From Serinus canaria (Eukaryota > Chordata > Aves > Passeriformes > Fringillidae), in assembly GCF_022539315.1 (NCBI RefSeq), contig NC_066329.1, positions 8,221,072 through 8,285,071 of the forward strand: a stretch of DNA of 64,000 bases, in the 5' to 3' direction. Numbering within the stretch: the stretch's first letter is position 1; each line of letters begins with the position of its first letter. The position numbers were made by a program, and so were the translations under genes. This document shows, piece after piece, positions 11,801 through 23,600 of the stretch. The notes below the pieces were generated by a model. It was not told the origin of the DNA. It saw nothing but the letters and a program-made list of their open reading frames with translations, and made no database searches.

Positions 11801-13814
11801 TGACTTTTATCAAATTTTCTTTTGGCAACATAAGTCTTTTCTGTGGGAATTAAAATTGGAACTTGGCCCTTTTGGGCAGGAAACAGCAGCTTCAGCTCAA
11901 GTGCTGTTCATGAAAAAATATTGCAGTGCCTTTTTTGTTTGGTTCCAAGGAAAAAAAGAAAAAATATCATTTGATCATTAAATTTGTCCAGAAACACTTC
12001 TGTTGTCCTTCAGTCAGCTCTGGTATCTCTTTTGCAACTTGTTTTGAGTTGTCTGAAGGAACAGCAAGCTACACAAGCTAGCTATTATTTGAGTGATATT
12101 GGGTGAGGTTTCAGCCATGTGAACACAGTCTGTGGTGTGTACAGAAGAATATGAGAATATTTTAAGCTGACCATTTAAGAAATTTACTTAGGTAAAAAAG
12201 TGATTTCCTTCAGCTAAGCCAGTCATGGATGAAATCATGTCTGTGAAAGCCAGTTTAAAACTGCAGTGGTGCAAAAAATCCTCATCAAAACTTGGTAAAT
12301 TCTCTGAGAATGTTGAAGGTGTTTTACAAGCCTTGGGACAGACTATAAATTTGTGTCAGAATCTAATCTGAATTCTTGTGGCCAGCTTGTGAACTTGGAG
12401 TTTATAATGGAAATAGGGATATAACAGATTCTTAACCATATCAAGACCAGCAGGTGTTGCTATAATATATTAAATGCTGAGGAGCCATCAAATAAGCTGC
12501 ACTTGAGCATTAGTTCAATATTTTCTTAAACCAAATTGTTATATGCTAGGAAAATGTAATGCTGTGAGTGATTTGCAATAAGAATACTACTGAAATAATC
12601 AAAGCACTGGAAAATTTCACATTCTGAGCTGCTTCTGCTGAGTGACCAAGAGAGTTTTGCTACAGCTTGAGTGAAAGATCTCATCCTGCACCTCGGCATT
12701 ATTTGTGTGTAAGAATCCAGTAATGTAGGAAATAACAAAATCCTGTACATATTTCCATACTTGGAAGAGATGACACTGCAGAAACTTGTGGCATCTTCTT
12801 CCAGGGATAAGATTAGATGATAGTGAAACTCCAGTTTAGGTTTTTTCTGCTCAACACACTGGTCTCACTGGTGATCCTCAGAAGACCAGGGGAGAAGAGA
12901 ATTCCTCTAGGACAGAAACATCTTCTCCAAGAAACTGCACCCTCAGGGGCCTTGCAGAAGGTAAGCAGCAGGAGGGTCAGAAGCAGGACCAGCACTGGAG
13001 AATTTCTATCTCAGGAAATCCTGAGCAGGACTTGCCAAGTTTCAACGAACTCAGGGAGGTTGTAACCTTTGCTAGATTTTGACTTGGCAGGTCCTGAAAC
13101 CAAGAAGGAAGGATGAAAGAAGAAGAATTCCCAGCACCAGGATACAAGCTATGGTATGCAACCCTCTAAGTGAAATGGGTATATCTTTTTGTCTAAAAGG
13201 AGGATCACTGTGAACATGAACAGAGAAGCTGTTGAAAGGGCATATTTAATGCCTATAGGTATTGAGATTTAAGAGTTAATGGTTATGACCTGAGAGATTA
13301 TCAATTTAGACTCAATAAATATTTTCTGATGAGGGTGTCATAAGTTGCCCAGAGAAGTGGTGGATTTCTATATGAAACATTTGAGGTCAGCTCAGGGCTC
13401 TGAACAACCTGATCAAGTTGAAGATGGCCCTGCTCATTGCAGGGGGCTTGGAGCAGATGGGCTTTTTAACATTTCTGCTGACCTAAACTATTTTATGAGT
13501 CTATATTTCCATGGATGCTTGGCAAGAACTTCTCTTGCCTGTACATGTGGTCCCAACCATGTCACTTCCATGTAGGATCCCAAGCCAGTGCCGTGCTCGG
13601 ATTGCTGGGAAACCCACGGAGCAGAGTGCGTTACCAGCTCTCCTTCTTGCTGGGGAGCGTGCGAACTTGTTTCATCTCTTCTCCACCGCTGAGCCGGGTG
13701 GGGCATCACCTCCCCTCCTGGGCTGCACCGCAGCCAAGGACACCTTGGTCCTGCCGCCCTCGGGAGCTGCCCGTGGGCAGGACCGGCGCTCTCCAGGTGG
13801 GCAGAGGCGAGAAG

Positions 13815-13892
13815 ATGGCCCCTGGCGCGTTCGGCGGGGCCGCCGGGCAGGGCGCGGAGCGGGGCGGGCGCGGCTCCGCCGTGTGCATGTAG
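13815..13892 (+). other. Possible upstream ORF, 25 codons, strong start context
   Basis: The ATG at 13815 sits in AAGATGG (A at -3, G at +4), a stronger context than the main GALNT9 start. It runs 25 codons to a TAG at 13890 and is out of frame with GALNT9. It matters only if transcription begins upstream of 13815, which the sequence cannot settle. Confidence 0.3.
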
Positions 13893-13908
13893 ATGAGATC
13901 CCCCGGAG

Positions 13909-13915
13909 CACGTCA
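13909..13915 (-). promoter_or_regulatory. CRE-like site (TGACGTG on the minus strand)
   Basis: CACGTCA on the + strand equals TGACGTG on the minus strand, a CREB/ATF-type core with one mismatch to the full palindrome, located within the GALNT9 CpG island. A neural gene with a CREB-responsive promoter would be plausible, but a 7-base match is weak evidence. Confidence 0.35.
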
Positions 13916-13992
13916 CTCCGCACCGGCGCTCTGCGTTTGGGGCGGCGGACAGCGAGCGAGGGCGGGCGAGCGGGAGCCGCCGGAGCAGCAGC

Positions 13993-14021
13993 AGGAGGAG
14001 GAGGAGGAGGAGGAGGAGGAA
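13993..14021 (+). repeat. (GGA)n trinucleotide run in the 5' leader region
   Basis: Nine consecutive GGA/GAG triplets inside the CpG island, about 340 bases upstream of the GALNT9 start. Purine-only on the + strand, so it is a polymorphic microsatellite candidate in a likely transcribed leader. Confidence 0.85.
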
Positions 14022-14137
14022 GCTCGGCGGAGCAGCAGCGCTCGGCCCCGCTCCATGCCGCCCTGCCCGCCGCGGCGCGGGCCCCGCGGGGCGACGGCGG
14101 GCGCGGGGCGGGGAGCGGCGCGGCGGTGCTGAAGGAC

Positions 14138-14277
14138 AGCTCCGCTCTCCTCGGCTCCGCTCCCGTTCGCTCTGCTCCGCTCTCCTCGGCTCCGCTCCCC
14201 CTGGCTCCGTTCTCCTCGGCTCCGCTCCCCCTGGCTCCGCTGCCCTCGGTTCCGCTTCCCCCGGCTCCGCTCCGCGC
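14138..14277 (+). repeat. 15-bp GC-rich minisatellite just upstream of the GALNT9 start
   Basis: About nine degenerate units of the form GGCTCCGCTCCCCCT, one of them stretched to 20 bp. Clean 15-bp registers run 14173-14187, 14188-14202, 14203-14217 and on to 14277. The array ends 85 bases before the ATG. The unit length is a multiple of three, so copy changes do not alter reading frames. It is pyrimidine-rich on the + strand. Confidence 0.85.
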
Positions 14278-14362
14278 CCCGGGCGCGCCCCTCGCCGGGT
14301 GGCCGCGGGGCCGCCGCTCGCCGCGCCTGGATGCGCCCCCCGCCACCGCGCCCGCGGCTCCC

Positions 14363-14603
14363 ATGGCGGTGGCACGGAAAATCAAAACTTTGTTGACGGT
14401 GAACATCTTGGTCTTCGTGGGCATCATCCTCTTCTCCGTGTACTGCAGGATCCAGGACCGCTCCCAGGAGCTGGTGCAGATCGTCCGGAGCGCGGACCGC
14501 CGGGCCAGAAGCCGCGGCGCCAAGGTGGGCAGCCTGGCCGACAGGGAGTCCATCCTGCAGCGCCTGGACCACCTGGAGGAAGTGGTCTACAACCAGCTCA
14601 ATG
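14363..14603 (+). CDS. GALNT9: GALNT9 coding exon 1 (start codon, membrane anchor, stem)
   Basis: This exon encodes residues 1-80 plus the first base of codon 81. The start ATG at 14363 is chosen because the protein from here has the GALNT9 N-terminus (MAVARKIKTLLTVNILVFVG), directly followed by a hydrophobic segment (about 9-28) suited to a Golgi signal anchor. Its context has G at +4 but C at -3, so it is only moderate. Residues 29-55 are basic and polar stem. Residues 56-78 (for example ILQRLDHLEEVVYNQL) look helical and may help form a stem coiled coil. The exon ends in phase 1 at a donor reading ATG|GTACGA, weaker than consensus because of C at +4. It lies inside a CpG island. Confidence 0.96.
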
Positions 14604-17600
14604 GTACGAGGGGCGGGGAGGGGATGTCCTGTGCCCCGGGAGGGTGCTACAGGACGGGCAAGAGCCCCCAGGTGTCCCCCCGCTGGGGTGGGGAGCCCGG
14701 GCACTGCTCACACCGACCCCAGAGCTGAAGTGCTGAAAATCCAGGGTGAGAGGTGATGGGGGTTTTCTGGAGGGGTTTGTCGAGCCTCCCACCACCACCC
14801 TGCCTCTCTGCCAACTCTTGGTCCAAAGTCAGGACTTCCTCAATAGGTGCAAAGTTCAGGAGGCTGCAGTTCAGGGATTTCAGGATCAGACAAAGTCCCT
14901 ACAAACTGTACCAGGTTTTACAGTTTGCCTGGATATATTAATTCTGCATAGGAAGTTGTTTGTATAGCAAATACAGTGTTAGATTATAGCTGGAAGTCAT
15001 ACACTTGGTTTCAGAGTTACTTTAAAAACATTCTGCTGAGTTCTTACATTGTGCACTATTAATGGTCTGTTTAAACATAGCACCCATATGTTTCCTTAAT
15101 GATTTTGCCATTTAAATTTGTTGTTGTCATTGATGAGGAGGGGAAGCATCCACCAGTTCTTTTTATGACTTACCATTCTAATTCACCAGCCTCTAAAAAT
15201 ATTGCTAGGTAAGCAAAGAACCCTTCCATGGTAGTTAAAACAGCCTAAGCCATCAAACTTGTTATAGGACAGAAAACATTTAATATGGAAACTAATTCTT
15301 CAAAATGACTGCATTTGTATTTGCATGGATTTGTAAAGTTCTAAGTGTGAGACATCAAAGAAATAAGTATGTGATTAAATACAGCAGTGTTTTGGACAAG
15401 AAAAGGTTGAAGGAGTGAACTTTGCATGAGATTATAATATAAATGTAACATTTAGTGTTTCCCAGCAAATAAAATGTTCAGAGTAAATATGTTTAATATG
15501 TGCTTCTAGGCTGCTTGTGGAAATCTTACTTGTAACATTGATTTTAGAAAGGCTACTGTAGCCTCAAAATGCAGACAAATAGGAGGCTTAGCATAAAGTA
15601 TGTTTCCTATTACTACTTTGTGAATGAATGTATAAATCTAGCTAAGTTAGGCTGTTAGGTGATGTGCAGTTTGTGCCAGCAAGTGTTAGGGAACAGGCAT
15701 CCCCTCACGCTCTACTCTGGATGAACAGGGCAGAGAGAAGGGGAACCTGGAGTGGGGTGTTAGTCCCAAACCCACACATTCAGGAATTAGAGAGAAAGTG
15801 TCAACAGCTGTGTTTTCTGACCATATTTTGGAACAGTTTTGATTTTCCTCTTAAATCCTACATTCTTCATTCTCATCAATTCCACCAAGCTGCAAAGTTC
15901 ACAAACTAAATTAGATTGCTCTGCAAGATATATCCATTCCAGCTCAATGAATGGGGGATTTGATCCAAATAGACTTGTTCTTGGTGTTCTTCACACAGGG
16001 AAGGATTTCCCTGACTGTGTTCATCTCGGCACAGCATCCCCTGGAGAATCAGCAGAGTCCTTACCATGCTAGGCAGGCACCATTGCATGCAATGACTGCA
16101 AGTTCTCTGTGAAGCATGCCTCTCTTTGGGAGCTGTTTTCTTCATCTTCTTTAACTCCATTTATTGGATATGGATCTTCATGGTGAAATTACTTGAACTT
16201 AGTGTTACATTGCTTCTTCAGGTCATATCAAACAAGGCAGGCTGTTTTCTTTTCCAGGAAGTTCTTACACAGGAAAATACAGAAAGTTTTTCAAGCTGAG
16301 CTGTTAAAATTTCCTATTTATTTCTCCTTAATTTTTCTGCAACGTGATTGTTGAGTTTCTTATTATTACACATAAACTAACTCTTTCATCATCATTCTGA
16401 AAAAAAATACTCTTTTCCCCCCATCATGTTTCAACAAAAGGAAAAAGTCCTAAGAAATTAGGAGATGCTCCACTGAAATCATCAGAGCTGCATTGCTGTG
16501 AGTGAAATCAGGACCAAGCCTCTGTATTTGGCTTTAGCTGGCTGCTGTTCTGTTTGTCAAACCATGACTCATTATTTGTGTCATTAATGGGCAGCCCTGG
16601 GATCCAGGGGAGCCTGTCTGACAGGGCTGTGCTGTGTCACACAGCAGGGCTGCTGTGACACAAACGCTCTGCAGCTCTGCAGCTTCACCTCAGGGTCGAG
16701 TCAGGCTTCCCAGTCCTGCACATGCTGCCTGATCACAGGGTTAGAGAGCTCACTGAGGCTGTCTTGGATGTCACTTTTTCATGAGGTGGGACAAAGTCTC
16801 TTCCATGTGGAGAGACAGACACAGGTAGACAGGGTTTATTCAGGAGGAATGTGAGTTCCTTGCATACCCAGAACCCCTCAAAGCTCCAGGAGGCTGAGTC
16901 CAGCTCAATGCTATCCTTGCAGCAGGTCAGCTCAGCCCAGTATTTGAGTTTTCTGCTCTTCATCTTTTATCTTTGAGATCAGCAAATTTAGAGCTAACCA
17001 TTAAGTACATTTTTGGTAATATCTCAGTGTTCTTTTGTTTTATTTTTCTCTTCTATTCAGATGAGACCTGAACTCTTAAAACTTACCTGGATTTTCCAGG
17101 CACCACTCTGTGAGTGCACAGAATTTTGTTTCTGTCACACATATTTGTTTACATACCATCAAGGAACTGTTATTTAGGAGTGTGTGCCTTCTGCAAGGAA
17201 AAGAAGCACAGTAACATTACAAATGTATAAAGAGGCAACCCAAAACTGATCACTTGAGAACTCATTAACTTTCCAGGCTGAATGAAATCAGTGAGTGCAG
17301 TGCCTGTGGAGGTGTGTGCAGAACACAGAGGACCATGGATGAAAGTCAGGACAAAGCTGGTCCTTGCCATTACCTTTGGCACAACAAGAGTGTTTAGAAG
17401 AGGATGAATGAGAATTGCCATGATCCCTGCAGAGTTGTGCAGACATCCACCCAAACAATAGTTTTCATTTGGCTCGTGCTCTGGTTTTTTATCACCTTGG
17501 GAAAAATGGTATTTCTGAAAGCTTTCTCTTCCCTCAGCTGCTGCTGGGTTTGGTGGGAGCAAATGAACAGAGCATGTAAAGGGAAAGGAAAGCGATGAAA

Positions 17601-20600
17601 CGTGTCAGTGGAATTTTCTTGGTGAGACTTTGTATTACCTCCTGGTGTTTGACCTTGGGTACAGTGTTTATTTTGAAAACCAGAGTTATTATAGACCTAG
17701 TTGAGCAATCTATATCTATATTCTTTTTTTATTATTTTTGCTGTGGTATTGCTATTGATGGATATATTTTACTGTCATTCAACACAGAACTCATACCAGC
17801 TAGACTTGGTAGCAATTTATTAAATGTCATAATGATAACACCTTAGTATTTTTTTCCTTTGCCTTTACTTTTTTTGTAAAGGGGAAAAATTAAAAAATAA
17901 TTGAATTGACTGAATTTTTTCCCCTAATCAGTTTTGCATCTAAGTCTGTTGCTAATGATTCACCATAAAGGATACAGAATTTTTGATGCCCCAAGTAGAG
18001 CATAACCTTTCATGCCAAAAGCAATTGAAGGTCAGACTACAATTTCAGTCTAATTGCCTTTTTCCCTTCTCACTGTCTCTTTCCAGTAATACACAACAAT
18101 CAATACAGCATGTAATTAGATTTCATTCAATCTGCAAAGATTTAGAGAGCTTTCATCTTCTCATTATGTATTCTCACATCATGTCTTCCTACCCATGTCT
18201 TCTACACCAGACCCCTTTGACCTGTTCTGTTTTAAATGTGGAGGGATGAGTTGGGAGTATTCCCTTGAATTTGACAGGTTCTCATTCGTTACACATCATA
18301 ATTTGATTTTGGCCTCTTTGGGAAGATTAAATGCAATAACAATTTCCAGTGTGATAAATGGGGTTTACATTACATATGCATTTCATGGAGGAGGCTGGGG
18401 GAAGTGGACAATTCACATAATTGCAGCACAGAGGCTTAAAATGATGGAAACAGCAGGTCCTGGGTGCAGAGTAGTGATTCCTGCTGACTGGGACTCCTGA
18501 TTTTTAGAGTGCACTGGAAGCCAAGTGATTGCATTTCAGATTCAGCCTGGCAATCTGCATAGGTAAAAGTTACAGTAGTATTTTTTAAAGAGCAGCTTAT
18601 TCTTCATAAGCTCTGGACTGGCTGGAAATGGATCCAAATTTCCATGTTTGAAAGTAAGGGTTGGGAGCAGGCTGCAAGAGAGTTATGTGAATGTCCCTGT
18701 CACATGTCCACATTGTCAAAAAGAAATTTTTACAGCTGGCAGCTGAAGAGCAGTTCCTTGGCAGAGGAGAGAGGTAAAGCCACTCATGCACAGGTCACAT
18801 TTAGTGTCACTGCAGTCTTGCACCAATGAAATTGCACCTTCTCATACCCACACATATTATAACTATTTCTATTTTGTGTGTTTATGGTCTGCTGCTAACA
18901 TACATCTGGCAAAATTAACACCTAAATATCTCCAGAAATACCAGCTCACTTGTGGGCTCTGCTCTCAGCCATGTGGTTTCCTTCTGGTGATGGGCTTTTC
19001 TTCATGTGATCTAATTTTTAGGATATTTTTAAAGAAGAGCAAGGTTGGTTCTCATGAAGGCATAAGGGAAAAATGCTATTTTTTTTTTTTTTTTTTTTTT
19101 TTAAATTTGTCTGCCCTTTCTTGGTTCACTACACAGTGTTTTCTCTAGTGCTGGGTCATTTCCTCAAGCTTGGGTAAGTCACCACTGACTTACCAATGCA
19201 GGCCTGACCTTCTGTATTGCAAAGTGATGGTCAAGTCCAACAGACCAATTTCCCCATCACACTTGTTCTGGTTGTGTTAGTATTGATTTATGCAGCTGAG
19301 GGAACTCACAATCAGTGCTTTCAGGAAGGGCAAGGTTTTATTCCCCAAAACAACAGAAGGAAAACGTAAGGAGCCAATATTTGGATAACCCCTTTATAAA
19401 TATAAGGTAATATTTGAAATAGAATTACTCTATTTAGGCACTTTAGGAAGAGAAGTTCTAGAAGTTTAGTTAAAAAAGAGGGCAGCTCTCTTTTGTAAAA
19501 CAGACACAATTGCACTCAGCTCTGAAAAATATTGACAAATACAAAAAAATATGTCTCCATTCCAGCAGCACTTCAGTGATTTTAAAGTCTTTCCCTCTAC
19601 TCTGTGTTTCATATAGTGGTAACTATTTTTTATGTAATGTTTCTGCTTTTTGCCTTTGTAGCTGGGAAGAAAGCGTATTTTGACAGGAAAAAAAAATCAT
19701 GTGGTAATTTTATCATTGACTCATTTGTGTGGAACTTGAATCATTTGTACCCTATGAGATTAAAAGCAGTGTTTACAGAGGCAGAAAGGAAACCTTTGCC
19801 TGATGTTGGTTTTGTTGCCTTTTCAGCTGTAGTCTGGTTCAGTATCTTTCCATTTCTTTGTACATTCAGCTGGAATTGGAAAAGCAAATATGGGTCTGTC
19901 ATCTTCCCAGAGAGGAGCTGCAGTGTGGTGGCTGCACACCTACAGCCCCTGCACAGCTTCAGAGGATTAGGAAACCTGGCTTTAACTTAATACCCTTGGA
20001 TGGAGAGAGGTGAAGCTGGTTTTGAGTTTAGGGAGTTTTATTTGTTTGATCTTTTAGTAAAGAAAGGCAGGTAGCAGTTGAACCAGGAGCATCATTTTGG
20101 AATGAGATTCCAGGCACTGAATGTGTGGCATTTATCCAAGGAAATACTAAGATTTATGAAAGGGAGGAAAATAAATGAGTCATGTTTAACAAATCTGCCC
20201 TTTTTTTTTTAATGCTTCTCTCTAACTTTACTAATGGGCACTCAGTTTCTCTTTCTCAGCATACTTGGCATACTTTTTATTATTGTTGCTGTTTGTGGGG
20301 TTTCTCTTGGTAGTCATTACCATCATTTAGTTTAAACCAACACACTGAAGGACAGAAAAAAGGAAAAGTAGGAAATAAAAGGAGCCTGTGATGTTCTGGA
20401 TAACAGGAAGGAAGAGAGCCAGTGACAGCAGAGCAGCTTCCAACCTTGTTGGAGTCCTATTGATCAAAACTCTCCTCTGAAATAAGACCCCTCCAGTTCC
20501 TGAGAGAGAAAGCCAGAGAAGCCCTCCCAGTGACCCAAAGTCATCTTCTCCTGAGAGCACAGAGCTAAACCAGCCAAATGCTAATTGGATGTGTCTGCTC

Positions 20601-23600
20601 TTCCCAAAACTCATAGCTGTGGTGCCATGGAAATGCCTGTGAATACCTGAAAGCTTCACAGGTGGAGGCAAAACCCATTTCTAGGACAGCAGGGCAGGTG
20701 CAAACAGCTTTAAAACTGTCTTCCTGCCCTAGAGTTCCTATCCTTTTGGGTGTTCTGGAATATCCAGGTGTTCTCCAGGCAGTTTTGAAGACAAGATACA
20801 GCACAACTGGCACTTACTGCTTACTCAGCAAGTCCTGTAGGAGATTAAAGAGTGCAAGGCCATCTCCTGAGCCAAGATTTCTGGACTTACTCAACAGAAG
20901 GCAGCAATGATTCCACTTGGTCTAGGGCCCTCTGATTTAGCTGGGGTTATTTGGAGTTTAAACACGTGGTAGTGCTGCTGGGGATAAAGGTGACAGCCTC
21001 GGTTCTGTTGGTTATTTCTCAGTTTGATCTGCTGGGCTTTCAGATCCTTGTTTCTTGAAGTGACATCACACCCCTGATCTGGTACAGGTCCAGATGAAGC
21101 AAGCTGTGACATCTGTAGATATCCAAGGACATCTGTAGATATCCAAGGAAGTGGTATTTTGGAGCTGAGCTCTGCTCTCTTATCCCTCTGGTTTGGTGCT
21201 CTCCTCCCACAGTGAGGAAGGGGATTTTGCTTCCTGCAGTTCTTCACACTAACTTTTATTTCACCTGGTTCAGCTCAGCTGGACTCCTTGCTGTGCATGC
21301 AAAGAAAACCCAGTGGAATGGGTGCTCCAGAGGAGCTCCCACACCATTCCCAGCCCCTCTTACTGCACTTGTCAGGCCATTTCATTTCTGAACAATTCTG
21401 TGTTTGTGTTTCATTTACTTGGATGGCTTGTTCTGAGGGATCTTCTCACAAACCAAGGATGAGCCTGAGGCCATGAATTGTTTTGTATCCCTGTTGAGGG
21501 CAAAATGCAGCAGAAATGGGCTGGTCTTGAGAATCCTGACAAATGGTAAAAGACCTAGATTTTTTTGGTGTTTTTTTTTTTTTCCTTCAAATGTGTCCTT
21601 GATTGCTGGCTCTGAAGGAGAGTCTGAGGGCAGCAGCAGGGTGGGGAGCTGAGGAGACAATAGAGTGATTCTGCTTTGTCATCGTGCGCAGTGTGGACGC
21701 AGAGTTCTCTTGGGGGCTGGAGAGTTGTTGAAGGAAATGAGCAAAACGTTTTTGGAGAAGGTGAGAATATAGATTTCTGAATATCTTAAGCCTTGTATCA
21801 CCTCCCATGGAGCCATTCTCTAGAAGCACTTTCACTTGCCACTGGTCTGATTTATGCTTTTAATACATGAGCTGTAATTTGCATGTCATCCTGGGAGAGT
21901 GGGCAATGATGAAGGAAACTAAACCCAGGAAAAGACTTTCAAAAGAGCTTCTGTTTTAGTAGTTTTCTGCTACTTAAAAATGGCTCTGTCAGGCAGAGAT
22001 TCTGGATGCCAAAGTACTACAGGACAGTGTTACCCGTTTCACAGCACAATGTTTGGAATCCCAGAGTCTGGAATCACATTTAAATAACCCAGAGTTGGTG
22101 GGTGAGGAGGATACAAAGGAGCTTGCTGGGCTTCTGGCATTCTTTAGTGTGCTTTTGCTCCAGTCTCAGCCTCCTGGGCTGCAGGTTAGAGCAAGAGGCT
22201 GCAGCAGCAGGCTCTCCCCCGGGCTGAGCAGCCCCTGTAGAATGGCACAGCACTGGCACAAGCCTTGCTGTCCCCCAGCAGGCTCCTGACACCTCCTTCC
22301 CCTGTGCAAAGCCAAGCCAGCCCTGTGGAAAGGAGCTGTGGGTCACAGGACTGACAGCACAGAGCTGGCTGGGCTCTCTGGGTTCCCAGTGTGCTGCTGG
22401 ATCCTGTTCCTGTTGAAATTGCCACGTCTGTGGTTGAGTCAGCACTTGTGTTCAGCTGGGAATCCAAGCCAGGTGCAAAAGTGGCACTGCTTTCTAAGCA
22501 AAGTGCAGATGCTGCCAGCCCTGCTGTGCTGTGGCAGTGAGGGGGGTGACAGCCACTGCTGCCTGCACAGGGTGACTGCCTCCAGCAGGGTTTTATCACT
22601 GCAGCAATGACTCCAGTTCTCCTCAGCTCGCCCGTGCACTTGGTCCTGTAGAAATCAGTTGCCTGAATTAATCTTTGCTATTGATCCAAAGGCATCAGCA
22701 CAGTCTGTAGTTATCAGTACAGTAACTCCAGTAGGAAATTTGGCCAAGTGAAGGCATTTTTGCCACAGGATGAGGAGCAGGTTTGGTAGTTTTGATGATG
22801 TCTATGTGGTACAAAGGATGAAGCCTTGCTGTGTCCCTGTGCTGCTCCAGAATGGTTGAGAACAGGGCCCTTCCTCCTGGGAGGTTTGGGAAGGATTCTC
22901 CTTTCTAGCAGAGATCTGGTGAATTTTGTGGGTTTTTTGCCTCTGACTCCTAATCCTGGGGGCTCTTGTTGCTTCTGTGTTTGTGCTGTTTTTGCAAAAA
23001 GAAGTTCTCAGACCAGGTCAGAATAGCACTTCATGGTGGCTGCACTGCCTGTGGTACTGCAGGACCACTTGCACAGGAAAAGGGAGTTTGTTGCACAGGA
23101 TTTTGTTTCTCTTGGAAGATATCCATGAAGACAGCTGGAAAGCCTTTTCCTGCAATACTGGGGAAGTTTGCTGTTTCTTCTTCTTTTTTTTTTTTCTTTT
23201 TTTTTTCTTTTTTTTTTCCCCTCTAGCATTTTTGGTGGGGTGGTAGGGTTAATTGGTTGTTTTTCATTTGGATTTTTTATGCTGGTTTTGTATTTTATTT
23301 GGCAATGGGGCCTCACTGCCCTTTTAGAAATTGAGTTTATTTTTTTTCTACAGCTCTCATATGCCTCTAGGATGAACAGCTTTTGTAAATAAAAATGTAT
23401 TTTTTTGTTATATTAACTCATTTTCAAGCAAGCCTTGTGTTGTAGCAAAGATTGGTGGTATTCTTTCCTGTGCATGCTGAACTGAAGGCAGTGATAAGAC
23501 TAAAAATATCCCCAATTGAAACAGCATTGTATAACCCAAAGGTTAGTTTTCCTCAGGATGAAAATTTGCAGTTGCTCCGTGGGTTCCTTGCAAGACAGAT

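Larger units (their letters stand above)
1..13589. other. Upstream intergenic DNA without a recognised gene
   Basis: AT-leaning and CpG-poor. Open frames here are short, or are made by the minisatellite at 909-1338 and the microsatellite at 8091-8400. None matches a protein I recognise. Other content: (AC)n(AT)n at 9895-9931, a (TA)n run at 11782-11800, A/T runs near 6625 and 7305, and one weak candidate exon at 12805-12960. In human the neighbour on the promoter side of GALNT9 is FBRSL1, but nothing of that gene is visible here. Confidence 0.7.
13893..14132 (+). other. Possible upstream ORF, 79 codons, with a poly-glutamate run
   Basis: The ATG at 13893 directly follows a start-stop pair (ATG TAG, 13887-13892). 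The frame stays open for 79 codons and ends 230 bases before the GALNT9 start. The peptide contains QQQ then nine glutamates, encoded by the GGA run, and is otherwise arginine/proline rich. I recognise no domain. Start context is weak (T at -3). It is probably non-functional as a protein but could restrain GALNT9 translation if it lies in the leader. Confidence 0.3.
13590..14640 (+). promoter_or_regulatory. GALNT9: CpG island: GALNT9 promoter, 5' leader and exon 1
   Basis: Base composition changes sharply near 13590, from AT-leaning CpG-poor DNA to very GC-rich DNA with frequent CpG, and falls back after about 14640. The island ends just past the exon 1 donor. It holds GC boxes (13861-13868 and the GGGGCGG near 13939), a CRE-like CACGTCA at 13909-13915, a GGA run and a 15-bp GC-rich repeat. 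No TATA box is evident at a sensible distance, so dispersed initiation is likely. The exact start site cannot be read from the sequence. Confidence 0.85.

Noticed and set aside
13488..14704. Three long minus-strand ORFs (263-295 codons) across the CpG island
   Set aside because: Stop codons are rare in GC-rich DNA. The frames are Arg/Ala/Pro-rich shadows opposite GALNT9 exon 1 and its leader.
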